From Paracoccaceae bacterium (GTDB lineage Bacteria; Pseudomonadota; Alphaproteobacteria; Rhodobacterales; Rhodobacteraceae), in NCBI GenBank assembly GCA_030148005.1, contig JASBUI010000033.1, positions 1-64,000 on the forward strand: a stretch of 64,000 bases of DNA, read 5' to 3'. Numbering within the stretch: position 1 is the first letter of the stretch; the number at the start of each line of letters is the position of its first letter. The notes under the pieces were generated by a model. The model was not told where the DNA came from, made no database searches, and worked only from the letters and a program-made list of their open reading frames with translations. Below, piece after piece: positions 1 to 7,006 of this stretch. The translations under genes and the position numbers were made by a program.

Positions 1-143
1 AGGGAAAGGATCAAGAAACGGACAATGCAACAACGCCGCTTGCAACACCAAAAACAAGCAGCATAATCAATCACACAATCGAGCCAGAGCCTCCAATGCT
101 CAAGCCGCTCTGATGTCCCATATTATATGACGACGGACATGCC
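1..143. other. Window-edge sequence with no supported gene
   Basis: No convincing gene is seen here. A short open frame runs from base 1 to a TAA at 64-66 and could be the tail of a gene beginning left of the window, but it is too short to judge. The stretch is more AT-rich than the genes to its right. Confidence 0.4.
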
Positions 144-986
144 GTGGTTGGCGAGAAAGAGGTGACCGCAACCGGCGTCGTTCATGACAGCGCCGCGGTT
201 GCCGCCGATGTTGCGGGCGTTGCGGCAGAGGCGCTTCGGCTGGCCGATCATACGCATATCACCGCCGCCGTTCTGACCACGATCGAAAAGATGACCAAAT
301 CGCTGAATGAGTTCTGGTTCAGGAAGTGGGGCGAAAGCCGGATCAGATCAGGCTGGCAGCTTTACAAGGACGCCACGCGCAACCCCGAGAACCGCCGCCT
401 TGCCCGCGAAGCTATTCGCGAGAATACGACCTTGGGCAAATGCGTGCTGGCCTATGGCGCTTGCATCGACAAGGACGCACAAGCGCGGACGGCGGTTCAG
501 GCCTGTGGCCTGACGCCCGAAGTGTTCGAGGATGGAATGGATGTGTGTCAGGCCGTGGTTCAGTACCTGCGCGCGCGGCTGCATGACGGCGAGGTGGAAA
601 CCATCGCAAGCCATGACGCAGATGCGCAATGGCTGCCTTGCAAGCTAGAGATCAAGTTCGCCAACTGGACGATGATCAAGGCGACAGCGATGGGTCTGGA
701 CCCCGCGCTTGATGCAGGGTCCGGCAAGACGCCCCAGATCGACGGCCCCTTGCAGGAATGCGAACGCCTGTCCGCCGCAGATGGCGCCGATCTTGATACC
801 TGGAAGTCCAAGATTGATGAGCTTCATACCGCGCTGATGGCCTATCGGCCGCGCAAACCCGATGGAAAGTTGCACGCCGAGATGAACATCACGACGCGCG
901 ACTTTGCCGATGTGGTTGGCGCAGAACGGCTACGCCTGATGAACGCGATCAGGGATGCCGCAGGCGCTGATGAGGTCGTGGTCTAG
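144..986 (+). CDS. Hypothetical protein, unknown family
   Basis: Open frame of 280 residues starting at a GTG; the frame is closed by a stop 30 bases upstream, and no good Shine-Dalgarno sequence precedes the GTG. I do not recognise the family. The first 45 residues are Ala/Val-rich and low in complexity. The rest looks like a soluble, mostly helical protein with several Cys (in GKCVLAYGAC, VQACG and DVCQ contexts) and Trp residues. There is no signal peptide or membrane segment. Its stop overlaps the stop of the convergent DUF6428 gene by four bases. Codon use is GC-rich like the neighbours, so it is probably a real gene, but the start is uncertain and no function can be given. Confidence 0.6.
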   Translation: MVGEKEVTATGVVHDSAAVAADVAGVAAEALRLADHTHITAAVLTTIEKMTKSLNEFWFRKWGESRIRSGWQLYKDATRNPENRRLAREAIRENTTLGKCVLAYGACIDKDAQARTAVQACGLTPEVFEDGMDVCQAVVQYLRARLHDGEVETIASHDADAQWLPCKLEIKFANWTMIKATAMGLDPALDAGSGKTPQIDGPLQECERLSAADGADLDTWKSKIDELHTALMAYRPRKPDGKLHAEMNITTRDFADVVGAERLRLMNAIRDAAGADEVVV

Positions 987-1429
987 CCGCAGCAGGCGCT
1001 TGCCGCGGCCTTCATCGAAAGGTCCTGCGCGGGTTTGCAAACTGCCGTAACCTCGGCCAGCGAAATTTCGACGCTTTCACCCTTCAGGGCCGGGGCCGAA
1101 ATGTCATAGGCGTGCATCCCGGCGTTGCCGCGGGCGTATTCGACACGCGCGCCCACATCGCCCAGACCGTCCAGCGTCTTGACGCTTTGGCCAACAATGG
1201 CCGTGAACTTTCCAACGCTCATATGCGCACCTCCGTCGCCGTCGAGCAGTTGAAGCATCGCTTCAGACCATTCCCCTCTTCGCGCGGCACAATCAATGCT
1301 TTTGACCTGCGCCAGTTTAAGCTCTGTCACATGATAGCCGCCGTTGATCGGCCCCGAGAGGGTCGAGAATATCAGCGGCGCCTGCGGCGGCATCGCACGC
1401 AGATTTTCCAGCAGTTCATTGAGGGTCAT
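983..1429 (-). CDS. DUF6428 family protein
   Basis: A 148-residue protein that I place in the DUF6428 family from its LIFS...GYHVTELK pattern and its length. No enzymatic function is established for the family. It is divergent from an ArsR-type regulator, and the two share a 79-base intergenic region holding two copies of an inverted repeat, so it is probably a target of that regulator. Its C-terminus ends in Cys-Cys-Gly, resembling the Cys-Cys pairs at the end of the ArsR protein. This suggests, but does not prove, a metalloid or thiol-linked role. Confidence 0.7.
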   Translation of the reverse strand: MTLNELLENLRAMPPQAPLIFSTLSGPINGGYHVTELKLAQVKSIDCAARRGEWSEAMLQLLDGDGGAHMSVGKFTAIVGQSVKTLDGLGDVGARVEYARGNAGMHAYDISAPALKGESVEISLAEVTAVCKPAQDLSMKAAASACCG

Positions 1430-1443
1430 GATCCGTCTCTTTC

Positions 1444-1463
1444 ATTTCAATGATTCTTGAAGT
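1444..1463. promoter_or_regulatory. ArsR-type operator, copy 1
   Basis: Imperfect inverted repeat ATTTCAA-N6-TTGAAGT in the divergent promoter region. It has the same half-sites and spacer length as a second copy 45 bases to the right. Probable binding site for the adjacent ArsR regulator, on the DUF6428 side. Confidence 0.65.
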
Positions 1464-1488
1464 ATCACGGTGCCAGACATGAAACTTC

Positions 1489-1508
1489 ATTTCAAGAGTT
1501 TTTGAAAT
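1489..1508. promoter_or_regulatory. ArsR-type operator, copy 2, abutting the arsR start codon
   Basis: Inverted repeat ATTTCAA-N6-TTGAAAT with perfect 7-bp arms. It ends on the base before the ATG of the regulator. It leaves no room for an ordinary ribosome binding site, so the transcript may be leaderless or the site may serve in autorepression. Confidence 0.7.
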
Positions 1509-1820
1509 ATGGATGAAAAACTTGCCCTCGCGACCTTTGGGGCTCTGTCGAATGCAACACGGCTGAGGATCGTCAGATACCTTGTCAGCGCGGGCACTTC
1601 GGGCCGCCCCGCCGGTGAAATCGCCCAGGCCGTGGGCGCCACACCTTCGCGCGCCTCTTTCCACCTGACGGCGCTTGCCGATACCGGCCTTGTCGCGGCA
1701 GAGCGGCAATCGCGAACGATCACCTACCGGATCGACTTTCTGGCCATCGGAGAGCTGGCGCGCTTTCTCTTGGAAGATTGCTGTCAGAACAACGAAACGG
1801 CGCGAAGCTGCTGCTCATGA
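1509..1820 (+). CDS. ArsR/SmtB-family winged-helix regulator with C-terminal Cys pairs
   Basis: A 103-residue regulator: ALSNATRLRIVRYL (N-terminal helices), then PAGEIAQAVGATPSRASFHL (recognition helix-turn-helix) and a wing ending near RTITYRI. The classic ELCVC metal site in the recognition helix is absent. Instead the C-terminus carries Cys91-Cys92 and Cys101-Cys102, similar in idea to ArsR proteins that bind As(III) through C-terminal cysteines. Expected to repress itself and the divergent DUF6428 gene through the paired ATTTCAA-N6-TTGAA sites. The ATG directly follows one operator and has no clear Shine-Dalgarno. Fold assignment is firm; the inducer is inference. Confidence 0.85.
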   Translation: MDEKLALATFGALSNATRLRIVRYLVSAGTSGRPAGEIAQAVGATPSRASFHLTALADTGLVAAERQSRTITYRIDFLAIGELARFLLEDCCQNNETARSCCS

Positions 1821-1912
1821 AATCCGGGCGCGGCGGCGGTGATACCCGGCCCCGCGCCACAAGATTCTGCCTTGCGTGGTGAGGGCCGAGCGTTTAAACG
1901 AGCGGGCGCGTG

Positions 1913-1988
1913 GCCCCAATAGCTCAGTCGGTAGAGCAACTGTTTCGTAAATAGTAGGTCGGCGGTTCAAGTCCGTCTTGGGGCACCA
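1913..1988 (+). tRNA. tRNA-Thr (CGU anticodon)
   Basis: Folds as a full cloverleaf: acceptor GCCCCAA/TTGGGGC, D stem GCTC/GAGC, anticodon stem ACTGT/ATAGT with one G-U pair, loop TTCGTAA giving anticodon CGT (reads ACG), T stem GGCGG/CCGTC with loop TTCAAGT, discriminator A and an encoded CCA. Its 3' 45 bases are repeated exactly 2,063 bases downstream, so the gene serves as the integration site of the small island that follows and is kept intact by the insertion. Confidence 0.95.
1944..1988 (+). repeat. attL-like direct repeat (3' part of tRNA-Thr)
   Basis: 45 bp from the first base of the anticodon loop to the CCA end, identical to 4007-4051. The bases on both sides of the match differ between copies, so the repeat is exactly bounded. 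This is the arrangement left by tyrosine-recombinase integration into a tRNA anticodon loop. Confidence 0.9.
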
Positions 1989-2133
1989 CTTTCTAAACTT
2001 GTGGACGATTGGCCTTGCTGAGTCGGACTTGCGGACTCCGGTGCAAGGAAGAGTCAAGCATTTTCCGCGAAAAGAAGCAGTTATCGCTGGCTTCACGAAT
2101 CTGCGTTAGCTACAAGAGGATGAGAGGGAATTA

Positions 2134-2937
2134 ATGCAGCGACCTGACCACTTGCCTGACTTTAAGGAACCACCTCTGGACGAGGTGGTCCTTGGCGTGC
2201 AGTTCGCGCCCGTTCCTGGATATGCCTCCGTCCACTCGATGAACGTTTGGAACCTTTTCAAGGCGGAGTTTCCGAAGATTCAAGAATTGCCCGTTCTGGA
2301 GCCGGAATTCGAGACGTTCGGCGGCCCAAACGCCCAAGCTGGGCCACGCATCCATGTGGGTACTATTCCTGTAGGCTCGCGTCTTTGGTTCCTGTCTGAC
2401 GACGAAAATCACTTAATTCAGTTTCAGCCGGATCGTTTAATTACTAACTGGCGAAGAGAACCTAACACCCGACCGTATCCGCGTTTCGAAGGGCTCGCGG
2501 AGGCTTTGGAGGCGAATCTCGGAAGGCTTGCCGCGCATTTCGACTCCGAATTTCGTTATCATATTAACATCAACCAAGCTGAGGTCGCCTACATCAATAT
2601 CATTCCCGTCGAGAAGTTCTCCGACGCAGGTGCTTGGTTTAAATTGTGGAATGGCGGTGCATTCGAGGTTGAGGCACTGAACACAAGTTTCAACGAAGTG
2701 ATTCAGGGTGCAGATGGTAAGCCGTTCGCTCGGCTCAGCCACCAAATTCAGTCGGTCGTCACAGCAAACGGACGGCAACGAGCGTTTCGACTGTCACTGA
2801 CGTTCAAAGGCAGGCCTGCGGGCAGTGATGTTAAGTCAGCGATGGAGTTTCTCGCTATCGGTAGGGATGCCATTGTGACGCGCTTTGGTGAGATTACGAC
2901 CAAGGAAGCCCAGTCGAAGTGGGGGAAAGTTAAATGA
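2134..2937 (+). CDS. TIGR04255 family protein (island gene 1)
   Basis: A 267-residue protein starting at ATG after AGAGGGAATTA. The N-terminal KEPPLDEVVLGVQFAP motif, the following WxxF...FP segment and the central IQFQPDRLITNWRR segment are what I know as the sporadically distributed TIGR04255 family. Members have no defined biochemical role and often occur in variable genomic islands. The protein is soluble with no signal peptide. It is translationally coupled to the next gene through an ATGA overlap, suggesting the products act together. Low-GC codon use fits recent acquisition. Family call is fairly sure; function unknown. Confidence 0.75.
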   Translation: MQRPDHLPDFKEPPLDEVVLGVQFAPVPGYASVHSMNVWNLFKAEFPKIQELPVLEPEFETFGGPNAQAGPRIHVGTIPVGSRLWFLSDDENHLIQFQPDRLITNWRREPNTRPYPRFEGLAEALEANLGRLAAHFDSEFRYHININQAEVAYINIIPVEKFSDAGAWFKLWNGGAFEVEALNTSFNEVIQGADGKPFARLSHQIQSVVTANGRQRAFRLSLTFKGRPAGSDVKSAMEFLAIGRDAIVTRFGEITTKEAQSKWGKVK

Positions 2938-3440
2938 ACACACAACCTGAATTCACGACTGCTTTTCAAGACGAAATTCCAAACTATCGAGCGATTGCGG
3001 ATGGGATCTCGTCGTTGAGCGCACGCGGGACGCACGTTCGCGTTGCCCACCTGAGATCGGCTTGGGTCAACGAGCTTGAAGAGCGTTTTGACGTGTTGAC
3101 CTCTCTTCGCAGAGGCTGGGATGGCTATGTTGGCGTTCCAGTCTCCTTCACATGCGCCCAATTTGCGGCCAATCTTATCGAGCGGCTCTACACCCGCTCG
3201 CTACCCGCACCGCAATTGGTGCCGATGCCAAACGGCACCATGCGCCTCGAGTGGCACATGAACGAGTTCGATGTCGAAGTCGACGTTTTGGGTCCTTACG
3301 ATGTGGTCGCTTACCGGGCCGACCTCCTGAATGACAGCGAAGACGAGATAGAAATCCAGACGGACTTCACCGAACTTGCGGAATGGATCGCTGAGTTGGC
3401 GGCCGAGCGTGTCGAGCTCCAGGAACAAGCTGGGGGTTGA
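2934..3440 (+). CDS. Hypothetical protein with GWDGY motif (island gene 2)
   Basis: A 168-residue acidic protein beginning in the ATGA overlap with the TIGR04255 gene. Notable features are LRRGWDGYVGVPVS near residues 58-71, then PAPQLVPMPNGTMRLEWH and an acidic FDVEVDV strand, ending in a Glu-rich helix. I have an impression of a widespread small hypothetical family with the GWDG...P.P...P.G...LEW pattern, but I cannot name it and could not search. There is no membrane segment and no known catalytic motif. The overlap with gene 1 implies a shared transcript and probably a complex. Confidence 0.6.
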   Translation: MNTQPEFTTAFQDEIPNYRAIADGISSLSARGTHVRVAHLRSAWVNELEERFDVLTSLRRGWDGYVGVPVSFTCAQFAANLIERLYTRSLPAPQLVPMPNGTMRLEWHMNEFDVEVDVLGPYDVVAYRADLLNDSEDEIEIQTDFTELAEWIAELAAERVELQEQAGG

Positions 3441-3446
3441 TATTCT

Positions 3447-3896
3447 TTGGCCGTGCAACCCTACGACGAAGCTGAAATAGACGACGAAGACACGATTATC
3501 AGGCGCGTTCCGGCGCATCAAATCGTATGGACTGAAAACGGTGGGCCGCGTCGAGGTCGGATTTCATCGGCACTCTACGCCAAGTCGACTGGCCCGCAGG
3601 AAGGCATGTCAGTCGACATCGAAGGAATCATGGTCACAGACGGTGTTGATCCGGCGCACTACGTTACATCCGAAGAGTTTCCCGGCGCGGTAGCATTCTC
3701 TGCGGCACAAATTCGAGCGCTGGACCTGACTGTCGGTTACGATCCGATCAAGGATGATCCCGTTGTTCCCGACAATCCGTACCACGGAGAGGTTTGGAGG
3801 AAGACGGAAGCCAAACGGTTCACAGGGGCGCAGGCAAAGGGGCTGCGCGATGCCGCCAAGTGGTACGTCGAAGTCGAAGACGTGGATTTGAAGTAA
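3447..3896 (+). CDS. Hypothetical protein, RRVPxHQIVW/GMSVD type (island gene 3)
   Basis: A 149-residue protein starting at TTG 3447 or GTG 3453, six or twelve bases after gene 2. Motifs in order are an acidic start (EAEIDDEDT), RRVPAHQIVWTEN near residues 19-31, RGRISSALYA, GMSVDIEGIM, AVAFSAAQIRAL, NPYHGEVW and a C-terminal helix. The pattern resembles a group of uncharacterised bacterial proteins with an RR(I/V)xxxHxVxxEN...SSA...MSV signature; that is from memory, not a search. No toxin or antitoxin motif is recognised. It closes the three-gene unit. Confidence 0.6.
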   Translation: MAVQPYDEAEIDDEDTIIRRVPAHQIVWTENGGPRRGRISSALYAKSTGPQEGMSVDIEGIMVTDGVDPAHYVTSEEFPGAVAFSAAQIRALDLTVGYDPIKDDPVVPDNPYHGEVWRKTEAKRFTGAQAKGLRDAAKWYVEVEDVDLK

Positions 3897-4006
3897 ACGG
3901 TGGCGTAAGCGCCTGACCATGCGCGCCTTGCACAATATTTGAAACAAGCGGGAACGCCGGCAAAAAACTCTAATTTTTCAAGTTGGCTTCGTTCTCTAGC
4001 ATGTCA

Positions 4007-4051
4007 TTCGTAAATAGTAGGTCGGCGGTTCAAGTCCGTCTTGGGGCACCA
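4007..4051 (+). repeat. attR-like direct repeat (tRNA-Thr 3' fragment)
   Basis: Exact 45-bp copy of the anticodon-loop-to-CCA part of the tRNA-Thr gene at 1944-1988. The sequence to its left does not continue the tRNA 5' half, so it is a fragment and not a second tRNA gene. Marks the right end of the island. Confidence 0.9.
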
Positions 4052-4099
4052 TTTCCTTTGCACTTCGGGTGGCGTCACCCGCGCCGGCGATCAGGCGCG

Positions 4100-5728
4100 C
4101 TATTTTTCGTATGCCTCGCGGTCGGGGTGGACGATTTCGACGACATGCGCCTCTTGCACGTCCAGATCAACCATGTCCGGCTCGGGCTTTGCGGGTTTGG
4201 GTGCACTCTTTTCTTCGGGCTCGGTTTGGGGTTCTTCAGGGGTTTCGGCCTCTGTCGCAACCACCTCATCGGCGCTGGGTTCAGGCGCGGTCTCGGTCTC
4301 TTCTTCCGGCACTTCCGCGGGCTGTTCCTCTTCGGTTTTAGAGCGGTCCTCAAGACGGCCAACGATCAGCGGAAGCATCATCGATGCGGCGCCTTCGGTT
4401 GTCTTGGCCTCTGACGGGACCTTCCAGCTTAGGGTGTCGAAACTGGTGCAGCTTTCGCAGACGGCGGCCCATGCTCCATGCACTTCGCCGCAGACATCAC
4501 AGACCCACTGGGGCCCGCGCGATGCGGTCAGCGCGCGCGCCAGCCATCCGCGCACAACCGTGTCATCGGCGCCCTCGCCGCGTTCGATCGCGGCCATGAT
4601 CGTGACCGACCGCGCGGTTGGAGAGGTTTCCACCAGATCGCCCAGCGCGGTGCGTGCCTGCGGAAATTCCTCGGCCGCGATGTGCAGTTCTGCCATAAGC
4701 ATCCGGGTTTCGGGGTCTTGCGGGTGAATACGCGTCAGCGCCTTGAAACGGCTCAGCCGCTGGGCGGGATCCTCTTCGGGCGCGATGGCGGCAAAGGCGG
4801 CGGCCAGCGCGGGATGCGGCGATGCCTCCCACGCTTTTTTCAGGACCCTTGCTGCGTATTTTGGCTTGTCCATCTCGGTATAGGACCGGGCGGCCATTTC
4901 GGCGGCTGGGACAAGGTCGGGCGACAGGCGGTTCGCCTCGATCGCCTGTTTGTGGGCGGCGTCCATCTTGCCTTGGCGGCGCAGATCATTGGCTTCGGAC
5001 AGGGCCAGCACCGCGTCGCGGCGGCGGTGAACATCCCGCGGCAGCGCCCCGTGCTTAAGCTTGGCGCCAAGCGTGCGGCGCGCGCCGGACCAGTCTTCGT
5101 GCTCGGCCTGAAGTTTCAGCAGCGTGTCTTGCGTTTCCTCGTGCTTGGGTTTCAGGGCAAAAGCCTTTTCGGCAAGGCGCATCGCGGTGTCGGTGTCGCC
5201 TTCGGCCAGTTTCTGTTTCATGATCCCGCGCACCCCGACAAAGCGGGTGCGGTCATCCTGAAGAAGGCGGCGATAGACTTCCTGAGCCTTCTTGCGATCG
5301 CCCGACATCTCTGCGGCCTGCGCCGAGATGAGGTTGGTAAGCTCGGGCCGTTTAAGGTATTTTTCCGCCTTGGCCGCCTTGGCCATGGCCACGCGCCCCT
5401 CGCCAGAGGCAAGCGCCATCAGGCCATCGGCAAGCGCCTCGAAACCGCGGCGTTCGCGGTTGCGGTCAAAATAGCGCGAAATGGCGGTTTCATCGCCATT
5501 GATGAAACGCAAGGTCGCGACCAGAAGGCCGGCCAATTTAAGCAGGATCCAGATAGCCACGATCAGAACAAGGATCGCGATGACCGCCTGAAGCGGCCCG
5601 AGGTTAAGCTCTATCCCCGCAAAGGCGACGCGCACGCCGCCGCTGGTTTCCATCAGCATGCCGGCGCCAAAGGTCAGCCCGGCGATTGCCGCCACAAAGA
5701 TCAGGATTTTCAACAAGGACCACAGCAT
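4100..5728 (-). CDS. hemY: HemY-type TPR membrane protein with C-terminal zinc ribbon
   Basis: A 542-residue inner-membrane protein of the HemY N-domain family (the TPR protein, not protoporphyrinogen oxidase). Two membrane helices lie near residues 3-25 and 45-70, followed by helical TPR-like repeats (YRRLLQDDRTR, AFALKPKHEET). Near residues 413-435 there is a C-x2-C...C-x2-C ribbon (CDVCG, CESC), recalling the rubredoxin-like tail of the TPR protein LapB. A Glu/Pro/Ala-rich tail of about 100 residues follows. It is the last gene of hemD-mic60-hemY, nine bases after mic60. The genetic link to heme synthesis is established for the family, but its biochemical role is not settled. Confidence 0.85.
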   Translation of the reverse strand: MLWSLLKILIFVAAIAGLTFGAGMLMETSGGVRVAFAGIELNLGPLQAVIAILVLIVAIWILLKLAGLLVATLRFINGDETAISRYFDRNRERRGFEALADGLMALASGEGRVAMAKAAKAEKYLKRPELTNLISAQAAEMSGDRKKAQEVYRRLLQDDRTRFVGVRGIMKQKLAEGDTDTAMRLAEKAFALKPKHEETQDTLLKLQAEHEDWSGARRTLGAKLKHGALPRDVHRRRDAVLALSEANDLRRQGKMDAAHKQAIEANRLSPDLVPAAEMAARSYTEMDKPKYAARVLKKAWEASPHPALAAAFAAIAPEEDPAQRLSRFKALTRIHPQDPETRMLMAELHIAAEEFPQARTALGDLVETSPTARSVTIMAAIERGEGADDTVVRGWLARALTASRGPQWVCDVCGEVHGAWAAVCESCTSFDTLSWKVPSEAKTTEGAASMMLPLIVGRLEDRSKTEEEQPAEVPEEETETAPEPSADEVVATEAETPEEPQTEPEEKSAPKPAKPEPDMVDLDVQEAHVVEIVHPDREAYEK

Positions 5729-5737
5729 CGCGATTTC

Positions 5738-6955
5738 CTATTCAATTGCCTGCGACAACGCATCGGCTGCGGCCAGTGCATCCATCCGGGTCTTTGCCTT
5801 TGCCTGCCATGCGGCCATCTTTTGCTGGCCTGCTTCTGGCAGGGACTTGATCTCATTCAGCGTGGCGGCCAGATCGCCGCGCCCCAGCGCGGCCTCGGCG
5901 CGCGACAGAACCGCGTCGGGGCTGGTGCCTTCCTTGGGCTCAAGCGAGCGGACGCCAAGTTGGCTGATCACAAAGTTTTCCAGCTTGCCCATGGTGCCGG
6001 TGGCGGGATCGGCGCTACGCGAGGCGGCAAGGGCCTGACGCGCGGCGGCTGGAAACTCGGTCCGAAGGTTTGCCAGCGTCGGCACGCCGCCAGCGGCGGA
6101 ACTTGTCAGAGCCGCAGGGATGGCCACGTCCGAACTGGCGCTGATATCGGCCAAAGCCGGTGCAAGGGGGGCGCCGCCATCAAGCGCTGCGCGAAGCCGC
6201 AGAACCGCCGCCTGGGCCAGCGTTGCGCGGGCGTTTGTTGCCTCTTGCGCGGCCACGGCCTTTGCCTTGCCCGCCAGCGCCTGAACCTCGGCGGCCAGCG
6301 CGTCGTTCTTGGCGCCTTGCGCCTCAAGCGCCGCCTTCAGGGTGCTTAGCTGATCCTGATAGGCCGAAAGGGCCGCCGCATCGCCGGTGGCGCCGGTGTC
6401 GGCGGGACGCTTTTCAAGATCGGCAATACGCGCGGCAAGGCCCGTCAGGCTTGTGTCGATCGCGGCGCGCTGCTGGGCCAGTTCGGTTTTCAGCGTCGGC
6501 TCTGAGACAAGGTTGCTGTTCTCAACCGTTCCCTTAAGCGTTCCAAGTTGGGCCTGAAGCGTTCCAAGGCGTGAGGTCAAATCCTGTATCTGCGCGTCAC
6601 GCTGGGCCAGTTCTGTCTGCAGGGTGCCAGAGTTCTGACTGTTGTAGAGGTTCAGGTAGGTCCCGGCGGCAAAACCAATGGCGCCGGCCACCAGCCCGCC
6701 AATGACCATGGGCACAAAGCGCGACTGGGTCTTGGAGGCGGGGGCCTGCGCAGGCGTGCCGCTGTCTTCTGGCGTCTCTGCCATGTCGCTTGGGGCGTCT
6801 GCCGCTTCGGTGGGCGCGCCGTCGATGGTGGTTTCAGGCTGTGGGGCGGCGGAGATTGCCGCCTCTGGTGGGTCGCTGACATCAACGACAACCGCATCTT
6901 CTACCGGCTTTTTCGCGGCACTTGATGCCTTCCTTGGTGTTTTTGGTTTCGCCAC
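5738..6955 (-). CDS. Mitofilin/Mic60-family inner-membrane protein
   Basis: About 405 residues from a GTG preceded by AAGGAAAG at good spacing; an upstream in-frame TTG at 6982 lacks this. Layout: a basic then acidic, Ala/Pro-rich cytoplasmic N-terminus, one membrane helix (VIGGLVAGAIGFAAGTYL), a coiled coil (LAQRDAQIQDLTSRL onward), then a helical mitofilin-like C-terminal domain in the periplasm. Alphaproteobacterial Mic60 homologues lie between hemD and hemY and shape intracytoplasmic membranes; the location and layout here match. Sequence identity in this family is low, so the assignment leans on synteny and topology. Confidence 0.82.
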   Translation of the reverse strand: MAKPKTPRKASSAAKKPVEDAVVVDVSDPPEAAISAAPQPETTIDGAPTEAADAPSDMAETPEDSGTPAQAPASKTQSRFVPMVIGGLVAGAIGFAAGTYLNLYNSQNSGTLQTELAQRDAQIQDLTSRLGTLQAQLGTLKGTVENSNLVSEPTLKTELAQQRAAIDTSLTGLAARIADLEKRPADTGATGDAAALSAYQDQLSTLKAALEAQGAKNDALAAEVQALAGKAKAVAAQEATNARATLAQAAVLRLRAALDGGAPLAPALADISASSDVAIPAALTSSAAGGVPTLANLRTEFPAAARQALAASRSADPATGTMGKLENFVISQLGVRSLEPKEGTSPDAVLSRAEAALGRGDLAATLNEIKSLPEAGQQKMAAWQAKAKTRMDALAAADALSQAIE

Positions 6956-7006
6956 CAGACTTTCCTTACTTCGATGCCGCAATTGCGGCAGATGTCCTAA
7001 AACAAA

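Larger units (their letters stand above)
1989..4051. mobile_element. Minimal tRNA-Thr genomic island (three genes, no integrase)
   Basis: A 2,063-bp unit between two perfect 45-bp copies of the tRNA-Thr 3' end. It holds three same-strand genes (2134-2937, 2934-3440, 3447-3896) and little else. Base composition is visibly less GC-rich than on either side, with TTA, AAT and ATT codons that neighbours avoid. No integrase, excisionase, transposase or remnant of one is seen; the 145 bases before the first gene and the 110 bases before the right repeat contain no coding signal. It must have been moved by a recombinase in trans or lost its own. Right of it hemY ends 48 bases away, so the empty site would be tRNA-Thr facing hemY. 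Confidence 0.8.

Noticed and set aside
1-66. Possible end of a coding frame entering from the left
   Set aside because: Only 21 codons, very basic and Gln-rich, with no way to test it inside the window.
4007-4051. Second tRNA-Thr gene
   Set aside because: The 5' half of the cloverleaf is missing; only the anticodon loop to CCA is present, so it is an attachment-site fragment.
4478-6349. Open frame of over 600 codons on the plus strand opposite hemY and mic60
   Set aside because: It lies antisense to two well-supported genes, has no motif or ribosome binding site, and is rich in Gly/Gln/His/Arg as expected for the antisense of GC-rich codons.
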